Below, one piece after another: positions 23,112 through 32,990 of a stretch of DNA of 64,000 bases. A model generated the notes under the pieces. It saw nothing but the letters and a program-made list of their open reading frames with translations. It did not search any database and was not told the DNA's origin. Position 1 is the first letter of the stretch, and every line of letters begins with the position of its first letter. This DNA comes from Fistulifera solaris (Eukaryota > Bacillariophyta > Bacillariophyceae > Naviculales > Stauroneidaceae), in NCBI GenBank assembly GCA_030295235.1, contig AP026162.1, positions 2,604,001 through 2,668,000 of the forward strand. The letters run 5' to 3'. Both the position numbers and the translations under genes were made by a program.

Positions 23112-23827
23112 ATGAAAGCTTCGTCGTCCCCTTCTCTTTCCTATCACGAAGCAATCAATTCCTTCGTTGTTTTGATCGTGACGATTCCTGTGGAAAAGTC
23201 TTTGCCAACCGAACCGATCTCAAAGCGGCTGTGGACGAATACTTACAAGCACCTACCGGTCCTCCACCCAACTGCTGGGATGTCTCACGAGTCACCAGTT
23301 TTCGAGGACTCTTTGATACGACCGACTTTAACGAAGATATCAGTGATTGGGATACGTCCGCGGTGACGGATATGAGTTTCTTGTTCTTTGGTAATTCTGA
23401 CTTTAATCAAAACATTGGCGACTGGGACACATCCCTAGTCACCAACATGTTTTCCATGTTTTATGAGGCTACCGCCTTTGACCAAGACATAAGTGACTGG
23501 GATACTGCCAGAGTTACCAGCATGAATACCATGTTTCTTGAGGCCTCGAATTTCAATCAAGATATTGGAGACTGGGACACGTCCAAAGTGACCGCCATGA
23601 ACGCCATGTTCTTTAAGGCTACATCATTTAATCAAGACTTATCAGACTGGAACACTACCATCGTGACCAGCATGTACGAAATGTTTTCTGGTGCATCGGC
23701 CTTCAATCAAAACTTGTGTGCGTGGAAGGATGTGATCGCCACGAAAACGTTCATGTTTACGGATACCAGTTGTGCTCAACAAGGGACTCCCTCTGGCGAT
23801 TATATGTGTCGGTCCTGTAATAATTAG
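23112..23827 (+). CDS. DUF285 (BspA-like) repeat protein
   Basis: About 238 residues. After a cysteine-containing N-terminal region ([20 protein letters not shown]) come [18 protein letters not shown] and about six units of 24-25 residues with the pattern W-D-T-S-x-V-T-x-M-x-x-M-F-x-x-A-x-x-F-N-Q-D-I. These are the short leucine-rich-like repeats of PF03382, usually a surface-binding solenoid. The end is cysteine-bearing ([18 protein letters not shown]). The ATG at 23112 (MKASSSP) is one base out of frame with the repeats. The shift maps to a C4 run at 23128-23131, and the decayed paralogue at 3728 has the uninterrupted frame, so I read this as a base-call error. It lies head-to-head with a cysteine-rich protein gene. 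Confidence 0.82.
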
Positions 23828-24066
23828 GTTCGTTGTGAATCTCTGTCATAGATTTTGAACTTAGAATTACGCTCCCGGATAAACCAAATCGTTCAAACCA
23901 TGTTGATAACGATACGACAGATACTGATTTTCCAGTTAAGAGGCACGCGAGCCCAATTTGCGCCGCCTAATGTTTGTTATTGCCTTATTCATTGCCTTTC
24001 GTTCAATCATTGCTTTCGACTCGACTAGTTTTTCCTTATTCCTTCTCACAACAATCACAATCCGCA

Positions 24067-24765
24067 ATGACAATGACCGATGTAACAGCGACACCCAGCA
24101 AAGACGACAGTAAGAAATTACACTCAGCCGTCGAATTTGAACCCCCGCTCGCCTGTGTGCGACGACTCCTCAAACATTCGTTGCCCAGCTCGACGAATGT
24201 CGGAAAAGATGCATCGGCCGCATTTGCACGTGCTTGTGGTATCTTCATTATCTATTTGACGGCCTGTGCGAATGATTTTGCCCGTGAACACAAACGCCAA
24301 ACGATTACGGCCAATGATGTGCTCGCGGCGGTACAAGTAAGTGCGCTGCAAGGAACCGATGCTCATCTTTAACAGCGTTTCCCTCACTTTTTCTTGTTAG
24401 GAACTTGACTTTGATTCCTTTACACCCGAAATGACGTCGTTTTTGGAATCCTATCGTCAAACCGAAAAGAAAAAGAAAAGATGAGAAAAGCGGCCGCTAA
24501 GAAAGAGGAAGAACAAGAAGGTCGAGACGGCGACGACGATGATGAAGAGGATGACGACGACGAAGAAGACGAGGAAGTGATAGAGGAGGAGGAAGATGAA
24601 GAGGAAGAAGAAATGTCACCGGAAATGAGGAAACGCAAGGACAGCGACGGGGAGAGTCATATGGATGAAGAATCATCGCCTTCGTCTCCTAAAAAGTTGA
24701 AGCTCTCGGATGAAGATGAAGTCGAAGTATCGGCCGAGGCAGAATCGGTAGCTGAGGAAGACTAG
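24067..24765 (+). CDS. Histone-fold protein, POLE3/Dpb3 (CHRAC17)-like
   Basis: Exon 1 is 24067-24336, the intron 24337-24400 (GTAAGT...TTGTTAG, phase 0) and exon 2 24401-24765. Residues 20-110 form an NF-YB-type histone fold: VRRLLKHSLPSSTNVGKDAS, AAFARACGIFIIYLTACAND, and FAREHKRQTITANDVLAAVQ followed by ELDFDSFTPEMTSFLESYR. A long Asp/Glu-rich tail with basic patches follows, as in POLE3, a small subunit of DNA polymerase epsilon and of CHRAC-type remodellers. The acidic tail is one base out of frame after an A4 run (24476-24479) that fits A5. NC2-beta is the main alternative, but LESYR and the acidic tail favour POLE3. Confidence 0.78.
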
Positions 24766-25257
24766 AATTTGTTTGATATACAAGTAATAGGCATTTGATA
24801 GGAGCATAAGATATTCCATTCGTTCTCTACAGACTTTATTTTTAATTCTATAAATAGATCGGCATACTCTCGTATACAGTCTCGCTTTTCAAACAAAATC
24901 TCGTACTGAGCCTGTCAAAAACCAAACAACTGTGAGACACTGTTTGTTTTCCAAAAATATCCATGCTACGGTTATCTCCCAACACGTAATGGCGCCAGAG
25001 CGCTCGTCCAGGAGTGGGAATGTAGCTCGCCAAACGGAGCTCGCCTAGTCCGTAAAAAGACCCAGCAAGCTCAACGATGGGAACTTGATTTAGAGCTTTC
25101 GGCGATCGCTTGTACCGCAGGAAATTTCGAAAACTAGACAGCTTTCGAATCAGCGCGAAAAAAGGCCAGTGACACTGCTATCTTTTACACGCCTGTGACA
25201 ACGTGTACGCGCAGGTCGAGCTCATTGTGAAAATGGAAAACAATTACTTTGACTCAC
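24766..25257. other. Intergenic between convergent genes
   Basis: The 3' regions of the histone-fold gene (plus) and the hemerythrin-like gene (minus). I see no supported gene or repeat. Confidence 0.5.
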
Positions 25258-26160
25258 CTACCAGTCACCGGCGACCGGTTCGTACAACAACCGTTTCCAC
25301 CGTGGAATCATTTTCCGAGCGAGACTGGGAATGATTTGTTCAAATAGTTTCATTTCGGTCGGATCGTCCGCAATGGCTTCGTACATGCCCACCAAATGCA
25401 ATCGAGAATCCCATATTCCCAAATTTCGAATAACTTGATTATTGAAGGATTTTTGTTCGGATTCCGGAATGATTCGGGCAATCGTCGGAACGAGGTATGT
25501 GTTTTCGAGATGCAACATGGAGCGCGTTTGTTGGGCCACTTGCGCCGAACGTTCCGCAATGGAGGCGGACGATGAAGGTATCAAAGTGGCGTCTTGGTTC
25601 TGTGTCGAAAGAGTGCAGGTGTGAGTGTCAAAGGAGGCTAGTTAGTAAGAGACACCTTCTCTCGCCACGTACCATTTGCGACCCCAGTATTTGTACAGAT
25701 TGCCGCAATTCCTCCAATTCTTCTAGTACGACATGAATGGCGGACCCTATAGCAGGATTCTTTGTCGCAATTTGCTTTCGTACCCAAGGAAAAAACAAGT
25801 CGGTTTCAATCTGATGCAACGCCTTCATGTTAAAGTTGACCACATGCTGCACAGCCCTGGTGATGACTGCAGTGTCGTGCGGTCGACGCACGGCCAATTG
25901 CTGCAATCGTTCCGCTTGTCTCGCCAAAGACATGGTATGCCAGCGCCATCCTTGAATTTGGAACGTCGCGCTGTTGGCAGCGTCTTGTTGCAAAACGTTT
26001 CCAACTGTTCGTACGCTTCGGCCCGTGACAGACAACTGCCAATGACATCCGCCTTTTGGGGAGCCTTGCGCGCAAACAGAGAGAAGCCTCGACTCGTCAC
26101 CAATCCCATCAAGACTTGAAAACAGAGCCACAAACGGCTGACCCGTGTCGTGCACTTCAT
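25258..26160 (-). CDS. Hemerythrin/HHE-like helical protein with N-terminal pre-sequence
   Basis: Exon 1 is 25673-26160, the intron 25600-25672 (GTACGT...GACACAG, 73 nt, phase 0) and exon 2 25258-25599. The N-terminus MKCTTRVSRLWLCFQVLMGL is a signal-type pre-sequence; SRGFSLF after it could be a plastid site. The frame changes at an A4 run on the plus strand (25992-25995, fitting A5), giving a continuous helical protein. It contains GWRWHTMSLARQAERL, VNFNMKALHQIETDLFFPWV, MLHLENTYLVPTIARIIPES and WDSRLHLVGMYEAI. The spacing of His and acidic residues resembles HHE cation-binding four-helix bundles, which bind iron or oxygen. No metal ligand set can be proven by eye, so the family call is tentative. 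Confidence 0.5.
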
Positions 26161-26804
26161 GATAGCTTCAAACAAAGAAATGATTTAAACAGCCTACAGG
26201 CCTTCGCCTCGCTCGGCTAATAATAGTATGATTGTTCTATCTAAAGTCGACGTGCATGACATTGACAACGGCAGTAACAACAATATCAAAATAATAACAT
26301 TCACAGCCGAACATATCATCGAATCGACTGCGTCAATGGGGAAGAATGTGAATGGACGCGACGAACGATCGATCGAAAATAATGGTGGCAGCGTGTTTGA
26401 TTGGATGCAGTGTTGACGCATGGAAGTACAGACGTATCGGGAATGAAGAATTGACCTGAGTCCCGTCGTAGACAGCGTTGCGCGTGCTCTTCGCACTTCA
26501 CATTTTTCTGTTTTTCTGCTTTCACACAATACCGCAGTAACAACTCACATGTCGAAGGATAGAAGAGTACAGAAGCTAAATTACTTGTAATGAAGAATCG
26601 CAGGACACCTTGTCAACCGTCAACTATCACAAAAGATGCGAGAAGAATAAGCTCATGCTTCATGCTTGTCACGCGTCTTTAGGGAAATGCACGAACGCAG
26701 CGAAAAGATATCGGCATGTTGTTGACAGCATTATGATTTTTTGAAATGCTTCGACCGTTCATTAACCATTCGTTTCATGCATCACGACAATCGACTGGAA
26801 AATA
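26161..26804. other. Intergenic, divergent promoters
   Basis: The upstream regions of the hemerythrin-like gene (minus) and the iron-complex binding gene (plus). Frames up to 111 codons occur but have no domain or codon pattern that I trust. Confidence 0.5.
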
Positions 26805-28357
26805 ATGTATCGCACGTTGCTGCTACTGCTCCTCCTCCACTTCCTTCCCTTGACACACGCCGCTACCTTTCAAGATGATTTGGGCGTGACGCACGAATGG
26901 GACAATGCCATGAAAGCCAAAATCGCGGTCCGTGCCGGAATTGGTGGCATTTCGCTCTTTCACATGGGTTTGACGTCCGATCAATTGGTGGCGACCTGGG
27001 GATTGTGGGGGATCCGTGGCTCCGATTTTGATCCCGAAAATCCCTCGGCCGGTTCCATCTTTCCCGAAGTCGATCCGGGCGTCGACGAAGCGGCCTTCTT
27101 GGCGTCGGCCGTCAACTTGTCACCGTCTTGTTGGAAGAATCCGCGGGGTTGTTTTCAAGTCGATAATGTCACCGATTTGGTGGCACTCCAAGATCAAATT
27201 GATTTTGTCCTTTTGTGGACAATGGTGTGGACGAAAACTTTGTGGAGATTGTCAACGCCGGCATGCCCATTATTTTCGTGGATACCTTTTACGACTACAA
27301 CGAAAATTGTCGGGCTGCGAATTATTCCGTCGCCGATCCTTCCAATTGTTACGGACGTTCCATGATCGATATTGCGAATCGCTTGGAGGAATTGGCGGTG
27401 TTTTTGGGCGCCGACGTGGATGTGGAAGCCTTGAATGAACAGAAACAGGCCGCGTGTGCGGCCGCCAGTACGCTGACGGAAGCGGCCGAACAAGCGCACG
27501 CCAAAGGCTTGCGCATCAAAGCGGTCGTCATGGGGGTCGACCAAGATCCCGAGACCGGAAGTTCGATTGCCACGGTCAGCGATTTTGATCCGATTGAACT
27601 TTGGGTACCCCGGACCTTGGAAGAATTGGGTATGCCACTCTTGCATGCGGATACGTACGATGAAGACGGTGGTGCTCTAACGGCAGACGAATATTTCAAC
27701 AATTGTGAACCCGGTGCCGTCAATCAAGAATGCAATGCCAATACATACTTTCCCGTGGACTACTGGTTGATTGACTCGCGCAGCTACCAATTGATCGATG
27801 ACACTTTCAAATTGATTTTCCCTGACCGAGTGAGTAACGTTTGTCATATTTTCGATTCATATTTCGACAAGTCTCACAAATGCTGTGTTTTCGTCACTCC
27901 CAGGCAATCCTGGCCGACCAGTTCTGGTACTTCCCCCGCAATGATGGACCTCTCTCGTACAAAACCATTGCGTCGTATCTGAACGCCGTGACCGAACGGA
28001 TTACCGCAGCCGAAGTTGTCCAAGAATCATCCTCGTCCGAGACGTGCACTGCCGTCGATCCCAAAGCGATTGCCCATTTGACGGCCGATGGGACCGGTGG
28101 CCTCCCCCTTGAACGGTTTTGTTTGCTATGATCGCAGTCTTATCCAAGAAGAGTACTTGCAATGTCCCGAACTAACGGAACCTACGACTCCAAGTGAACC
28201 AGCACCGACTGAACCGCCGGCTCCAACCGCAACAGAACCAGCGACTCCTACCTCGGACGATGCATTGCCCACTAGCACGGAACCCACATCTTCGTCCATG
28301 GGTCGCGCATTGAACCAAGGTATGGCGATGATTACCGTCGTCTTGTTTGTCTTGTAA
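26805..28357 (+). CDS. Cell-surface iron-complex (siderophore) binding protein, FBP1-like
   Basis: The signal peptide MYRTLLLLLLLHFLPLTHA leads into a two-lobed periplasmic-binding-protein fold of the TroA/FecB type (for example IPGVDEAAFLASAVNLSP-like linkers, then AGMPIIFVDTFYDYN and ELWVPRTLEELGMPLLHADT). An intron at 27830-27903 (phase 0) precedes ILADQFWYFPRNDGPLSYK. A Pro/Thr/Ser-rich stalk and a hydrophobic end (MAMITVVLFVL) suggest a GPI anchor. Diatoms have such a protein (FBP1) in uptake of ferric siderophores; assignment here rests on overall resemblance. Frame steps occur at T4 (27211-27214, fitting T5) and C5 (28104-28108, fitting C4), both homopolymers. Confidence 0.62.
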
Positions 28358-28731
28358 CGAAAAGTTTTAGAACGAAAGGGACTATCACTAAACTAAGAAA
28401 AAATGAAGCTGCTCTTTGTTATGAATATTGTTACAAGAACACATAGGTGACGATGGTTTTTAAAGTTTATGAGTGAATGGCTACAATTTTCATTCGTGAC
28501 TCAAAAGAGGACACGCCTGTCCGGCGCGCCCGCCGAATTCGCAGAAACGCGCGGAAAAAGATTTTCTTCGTGCTTCGTCGTCTCACAATGACACGCGCTA
28601 TACAAAGCAAAGAGAACATATTCTCCTTTCTTTCAAAACACACAGTTGCAATCTTTTGTTATCCCTTTGTCTTTCCTTCCATTATTCTTTTTGGTTCACA
28701 ATTTGCTGCGCACAAGACGATCCACCGAAGC

Positions 28732-29261
28732 ATGAAACAAATCATTCGTCCGCATCCCATCGTTTGTGTCGTCATGGCGGTCGTTCTGTCACACATTCGT
28801 CCGTGTCCAGCGTTTCTCCCCCCAACGAGATCATTGCAACCGCGCACCACTTGCCTTTGGGTCGGAGGCAAGGGTTGGGAAAATAACAATTACTTGGATT
28901 CGTTGAGTGGCAATGACGCCGATCGGGAAAGGGCCCAACAGGAGTATCAAGAATTTCAAGATTCGCGGCAAGCCTTTTGCATCGCCAACAAGCCCGCCGT
29001 CAAACACCGGAAGGACAGCGATTCTTGCGGGAACAACAGCAACAGCGAATGCAGCAGCAGTCTTCTTTCGATGACGACGACGATGGCACGGGTGACTTTT
29101 TTGCCCAATTGGGCGAGAGCAGTGGCGGTTCGCGTTTTCGGAAGGTCCTGCAACAAGGGCAGCGTCAACAACAGCAAAAGAGTCGTCGCACGACGTTTAT
29201 TGATCCGGCGACGGGCTTGGAAATGAAGTTTGCCGTTCCTTTGGACGAAGACGAAGAATGA
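28732..29261 (+). CDS. Plastid-type targeted small protein, unknown function
   Basis: The ATG at 28732 gives MKQIIRPHPIVCVVMAVVLS, a signal peptide ending in CPAFLPPT, an ASAFAP-like site. It is therefore probably plastid-directed. The mature part is Gln/Arg-rich and probably coiled coil (REQQQQRMQQQ), then Asp-rich, then conserved-looking GDFFAQLGE and TFIDPATGLEMKFAVPLDED. The frame changes at a T4 run (28975-28978) that fits T5. The upstream open frame from 28477 is rejected because it would bury the signal peptide. I do not recognise the family. Confidence 0.7.
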
Positions 29262-29496
29262 AGATGAGGTAGTCGCAGTATACGAAATATATTGGTTGTA
29301 TGAAATCACCATTTGAACAACGGTAGTCATCGTACAGCCTTTTTATAGTTCAGCTAGGAAATGAGGTCAGGCATATATATATATACCCAAAGAAAGGAAT
29401 CCTTGTGCGCCGCTTCACCGTCAAACGACGACGGTGAGTTTGCATTTATCCCATGTACCAATGTCATTATTGAACTCGTAGTCTCAAGAAAGCATT

Positions 29497-29634
29497 CGAT
29501 TTATGTTGGTGACAGCGGATGTGTTCCAGTCGCCAATGGGTTCGTTGACTCTCTCCAGTCTGCGAATAACTCGCTAAAATTGGTTCCTTTCGATACATCC
29601 CACGTGTCGGGGAGTGGCCCGCCGAGACACTTAT
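29497..29634 (-). pseudogene. DUF285 gene fragment
   Basis: The minus strand reads PDTWDVSKGTNFSELFADWR and, in a second frame, VNEPIGDWNTSAVTNINR. These are the entry block and first repeat of a DUF285 protein like that at 29853-30815. No further repeats or start are present. It is a broken partial duplicate 200 bp from the intact gene, in the same orientation. Confidence 0.7.
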
Positions 29635-29852
29635 CGTAGTTTAGACTCTGGCGAATGATACTTTGGAAGGATATGATGACTTGTGCCGCAATCCGTCAGT
29701 CGTGACATCGCTCGACATGAAGACATTGACCAGGCTAGTCGCTTTACGTCAAACGACAGGAGAGCTTACGCAATAATGCCGGGCTGCTATCAAAAGAAAC
29801 TAATTACTATAGCTTCTTGCCTAATTGTTTAGAAGAAACAGCCGCATTATAG

Positions 29853-30815
29853 CTACGATGCAGGGCATGTCACACAGAACTGATTGCCCGTCGGCGTACC
29901 CGGATGAGGGCAACTCGTGTCCGTAAACATGCCCGTTTTCACAGCGGCAGAATTCTTCCACGCACAGAGGTTTTGATGGAACGCTTCCGCCGTCCGAAAC
30001 ATGTCTTCCATGGTGGTGACTTTTGCAATGTCCCAGTTACCAATGGGCCGGTTAAACGATTCCGCTCCATCAAACATATTTTGCATGGAAGTAACTTTCG
30101 ATGTGTCCCATCCACTCAAGTCTCGGTTAAAGGATTCGGCATTGGCAAACATCAAACTCATGTCGGTTACCGCCGACGTGTCCCATCCTCCGATGGGTTG
30201 ATTAAAGGCTCTGTCGCCCCCGAACATGGAGCCCATGTTTCTGACAGCAGAAGTATCCCATTGACTGATATCCCGATTGAAATTAGTATTGGGGAACATG
30301 GCGGCCATGGTCGTGACCGCGGCCGTGTCCCAATCTCCAATATATTGGTTGAACGCTAAGGCAGCATTGAACATATCAATCATGTCTGTGACCGCCGAGG
30401 TATCCCATTTTCCAATCTTTTGGTTGAACGCTACCGCTTGAAAGAACATGCCTGCCATATTCGTAACAGCAGAAGTATCCCACTCGCCAATATCCTGGTT
30501 GAAGTCGAGTGCTAAAAAGAACATGTATTCCATAGTAGTAACCGCCGATGTATTCCAACGACCGATGGGTTCATTGAAGGTATACACTTCCGAAAAGAGT
30601 TGACGGAAATCGGTAATTTTGGAAACATCCCAACAGTTGGGTTTGGGTACCGAAATAAGGGGATTGTAAGTTTCAATCGCATTGCGCAGCTCGGCTTTGT
30701 CGTCAAAGGGTCTTGTCCCATTCGGACACGGATCCGGAGGCGGAGATCGATTGCCACAACTCGCGAAGAGATCGTTGCGATCGAAAAGAGACGACGATGA
30801 AAAGTAAAGGTTCAT
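29853..30815 (-). CDS. DUF285 (BspA-like) repeat protein
   Basis: 320 residues from the Met at 30815 (MNLYFSSSSLFDRNDLFASC). The same frame is open 65 codons further, to 31010, and I cannot exclude a longer N-terminus. Residues 20-60 hold DPCPNGTRPFDDKAELRNAI, then PNCWDVSKITDFRQLFS. About ten 24-26 residue units follow (for example EWDTSAVTNMAGMFFQAVAF) with F-N-Q/R/E-x-I/L-G/S at each boundary, and a cysteine-bearing cap (CAWKN, DTSCPHPGTP, FCVTCPAS). The solenoid probably mediates extracellular binding, though no clear signal peptide is visible. It is intact, unlike its neighbours at 29497 and 3280. Confidence 0.85.
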   Translation of the reverse strand: MNLYFSSSSLFDRNDLFASCGNRSPPPDPCPNGTRPFDDKAELRNAIETYNPLISVPKPNCWDVSKITDFRQLFSEVYTFNEPIGRWNTSAVTTMEYMFFLALDFNQDIGEWDTSAVTNMAGMFFQAVAFNQKIGKWDTSAVTDMIDMFNAALAFNQYIGDWDTAAVTTMAAMFPNTNFNRDISQWDTSAVRNMGSMFGGDRAFNQPIGGWDTSAVTDMSLMFANAESFNRDLSGWDTSKVTSMQNMFDGAESFNRPIGNWDIAKVTTMEDMFRTAEAFHQNLCAWKNSAAVKTGMFTDTSCPHPGTPTGNQFCVTCPAS

Positions 30816-31010
30816 GTTGTTGTTACTCTTATTATTGACGGAACGATAGATCGGACGACTTACTTGTGATTTTCTCGAATGCAAATATGCAATCGTTTTG
30901 TCGACCCAAAAACAAATGGATAGGTAGTCTATTAGTACTGTAATAGTGTAAGGATCTCCGTGCTTAGTGCAAAACGACGATGAGAGATGAGAAATACCCG
31001 TAATGAACAA

Positions 31011-32634
31011 TGTCGAAAGTCGAAAGTCGAAAACTCCCAGTTACAACTCCCAGTACTCTGACAAACACAGTATTAATTCAGTTCGACATTCTTTGTTATT
31101 GTTACTACAGTATTGATATTGTAACGTGTCACGTGCTACGTGTCACGTGCTACGTGCTACGTGCTACCTTTCTTCAATGCACGTACAAACAGGCTGGCAA
31201 CTGGCAAGTGGCAACACGATTCATTGAAAAATTTCGCTACTGGTACTTTCTGGGTGTGCGAAACGTTCGTTGTGAATGGGCACTGAGTAGTGAGCAGTGG
31301 GCAGTTGCAGTTGCCAGTTGCCACGTTGCCACCCTTTTCATACCCATCCTTATTTAATACTCCGAGACTCCGAGTAATGATGATTGTAATGGGCCTCCGT
31401 AATAATAAAAAATATGAACAAAACATCAAAAAAAATTTCTAACAACAAAACAAGGAAATTAGGAATAAATATTTAGGATATAATCGAAAAGTGCAACGTT
31501 CGTTTTGACAATTGGGGGTGTGGGGTGTGGGCAGGCCTCTTTATATCCGTTTTCACCCGAAAACACGGAAATAAGGTATTTTCGGAGACCTGGTAGATTT
31601 ATTTTCGGTTAAATCCGGATTTTACGTAGAGCTACGTAGAATATGTACTGACTAACACATTAGCCCTGCTAGACAATCGTTTTGCTAAGTTCACTTCATC
31701 CAGAACTGTTTACAACAAGCTAACCCACAGAGTACATAAAGCAATTTGATTAGACTAATCAAATTGCTTGCTTTTGTGCCTTAACGTCGCTTACTGCAAG
31801 CCACCGAGATGCGTGGCTAACTATTGCCAGCTGCAACTTTATCAATGGAGCACTTGCCATCACGAAAACATTTTGTTTTTGACTTTAATTTAGTTTGTGC
31901 GCTTTCATGTCGGAAATCATTTCTTTCGCAGCACCAATGTCGTCAACTATATTACACAAAGCTTTCGCGATCATTTATCAACCCCTCAAGAAAAACAACA
32001 TCTTGATTGTAACAATGATGAGGCTTTTCTAAAATCTCTATTATCAGGCTGTTCTATGTTTGCATGACCTGGTTGAATATAGTTCCAAAAAGCTTCAGAT
32101 ATTGTGTGCTAAAGAACGAACCACCATAGTTTTTACCAAGATTATGGTACAGGTTCTCATCCGTTACACCCTCTCCCACACTCACTCGCAATACGGAAAC
32201 ACGGAATTAGGTTAAATTCGGGGGTCCTGAAACCTCAAATCCGAGTATTTTCGGGATTTTTCGTAAAAACCCGAAAAAAAGTGGCCTGGGTGTGGGGAGG
32301 TTTTCTCGGTCATCATTATTTTTTAGGCTTTTTTACTTGGGTGAAAAGTATCTTAATGGCTTCGCCACGGTGGTTGGGGACTACTACTTGCAAATATTGT
32401 CAATTAGCGTCATTTCACCTATTTTCTACTTGTTGTATGAAAAAACCTGCTAGAATTTGGGACTTTTAACCAAAAATAGCCTCTTGTAGTTTTATCATGA
32501 GCTAAATTTGTTTTACAAATGCTAAATGTACCTTTTATTTTCCTTTTCTACTTTCGTTTTCGTCATGATGAAAAGAAGAAAACGAAATAAGACGGTGTAG
32601 TAAACGACTTGTAAAATTATGACCCTATGGCTTT
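31011..32634. other. Repeat-rich intergenic region without genes
   Basis: It contains short tandem units built on GTGCTACGTGTCAC (about 31120-31165) and CTGGCAA repeats (about 31190-31215). It also has the 24-nt LINE tail at 31456-31479 and two diverged blocks sharing AAACACGGAA and GTGTGGGG near 31.5 and 32.2 kb. Short open frames have no recognisable content. Confidence 0.5.
31739..31769. repeat. Perfect 31-bp palindrome
   Basis: Arms AAGCAATTTGATTAG and CTAATCAAATTGCTT flank one central base. It lies in otherwise unassigned AT-rich sequence. Confidence 0.9.
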
Positions 32635-32726
32635 ACCGAAATAAGGCAGTGGTGTAAAATTATGACTACAAGTGTTACATCTACCACGGAGGCTTCCCCG
32701 TCTGTACTACACTCGGTTATTTCGGT
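32635..32726. mobile_element. 92-bp MITE-like unit, copy 1
   Basis: Ends are perfect 10-bp inverted repeats (ACCGAAATAA...TTATTTCGGT). The inner sequence is nearly identical to 41111-41197. A partial diverged copy (CGAAATAAGACGGTG) precedes it by about 60 bp. It lies just outside the coding part of the old Copia element. Confidence 0.6.
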
Positions 32727-32990
32727 CCCCTCACGATGAGACCCGAGCTAGGGCTTCAACGTGTCCTTCATAACCGATAAACCCTTATTTCATGGAAAAA
32801 CAACATAAAAACCATGACGATTCATTCATCGAATCCATCCTTCATCATGTGGAAAATACATCAAAACCACACATCGACTTGTCCGTGGAAAATACGTCAA
32901 AACCACGTATCAAACTTGAAACTTCAATCACTGTACCTGGACGAAAAACTTATCCCCAGGAGGCTCATCCCATCGGAATAGTAAACATAA

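Noticed and set aside
26194-26529. 111-codon minus-strand frame
   Set aside because: No domain and atypical composition; it lies in a divergent promoter region.
28477-28731. 85-codon N-terminal extension of the plastid-type protein
   Set aside because: Same reason: the signal peptide begins at 28732, and the upstream part looks like untranslated sequence.
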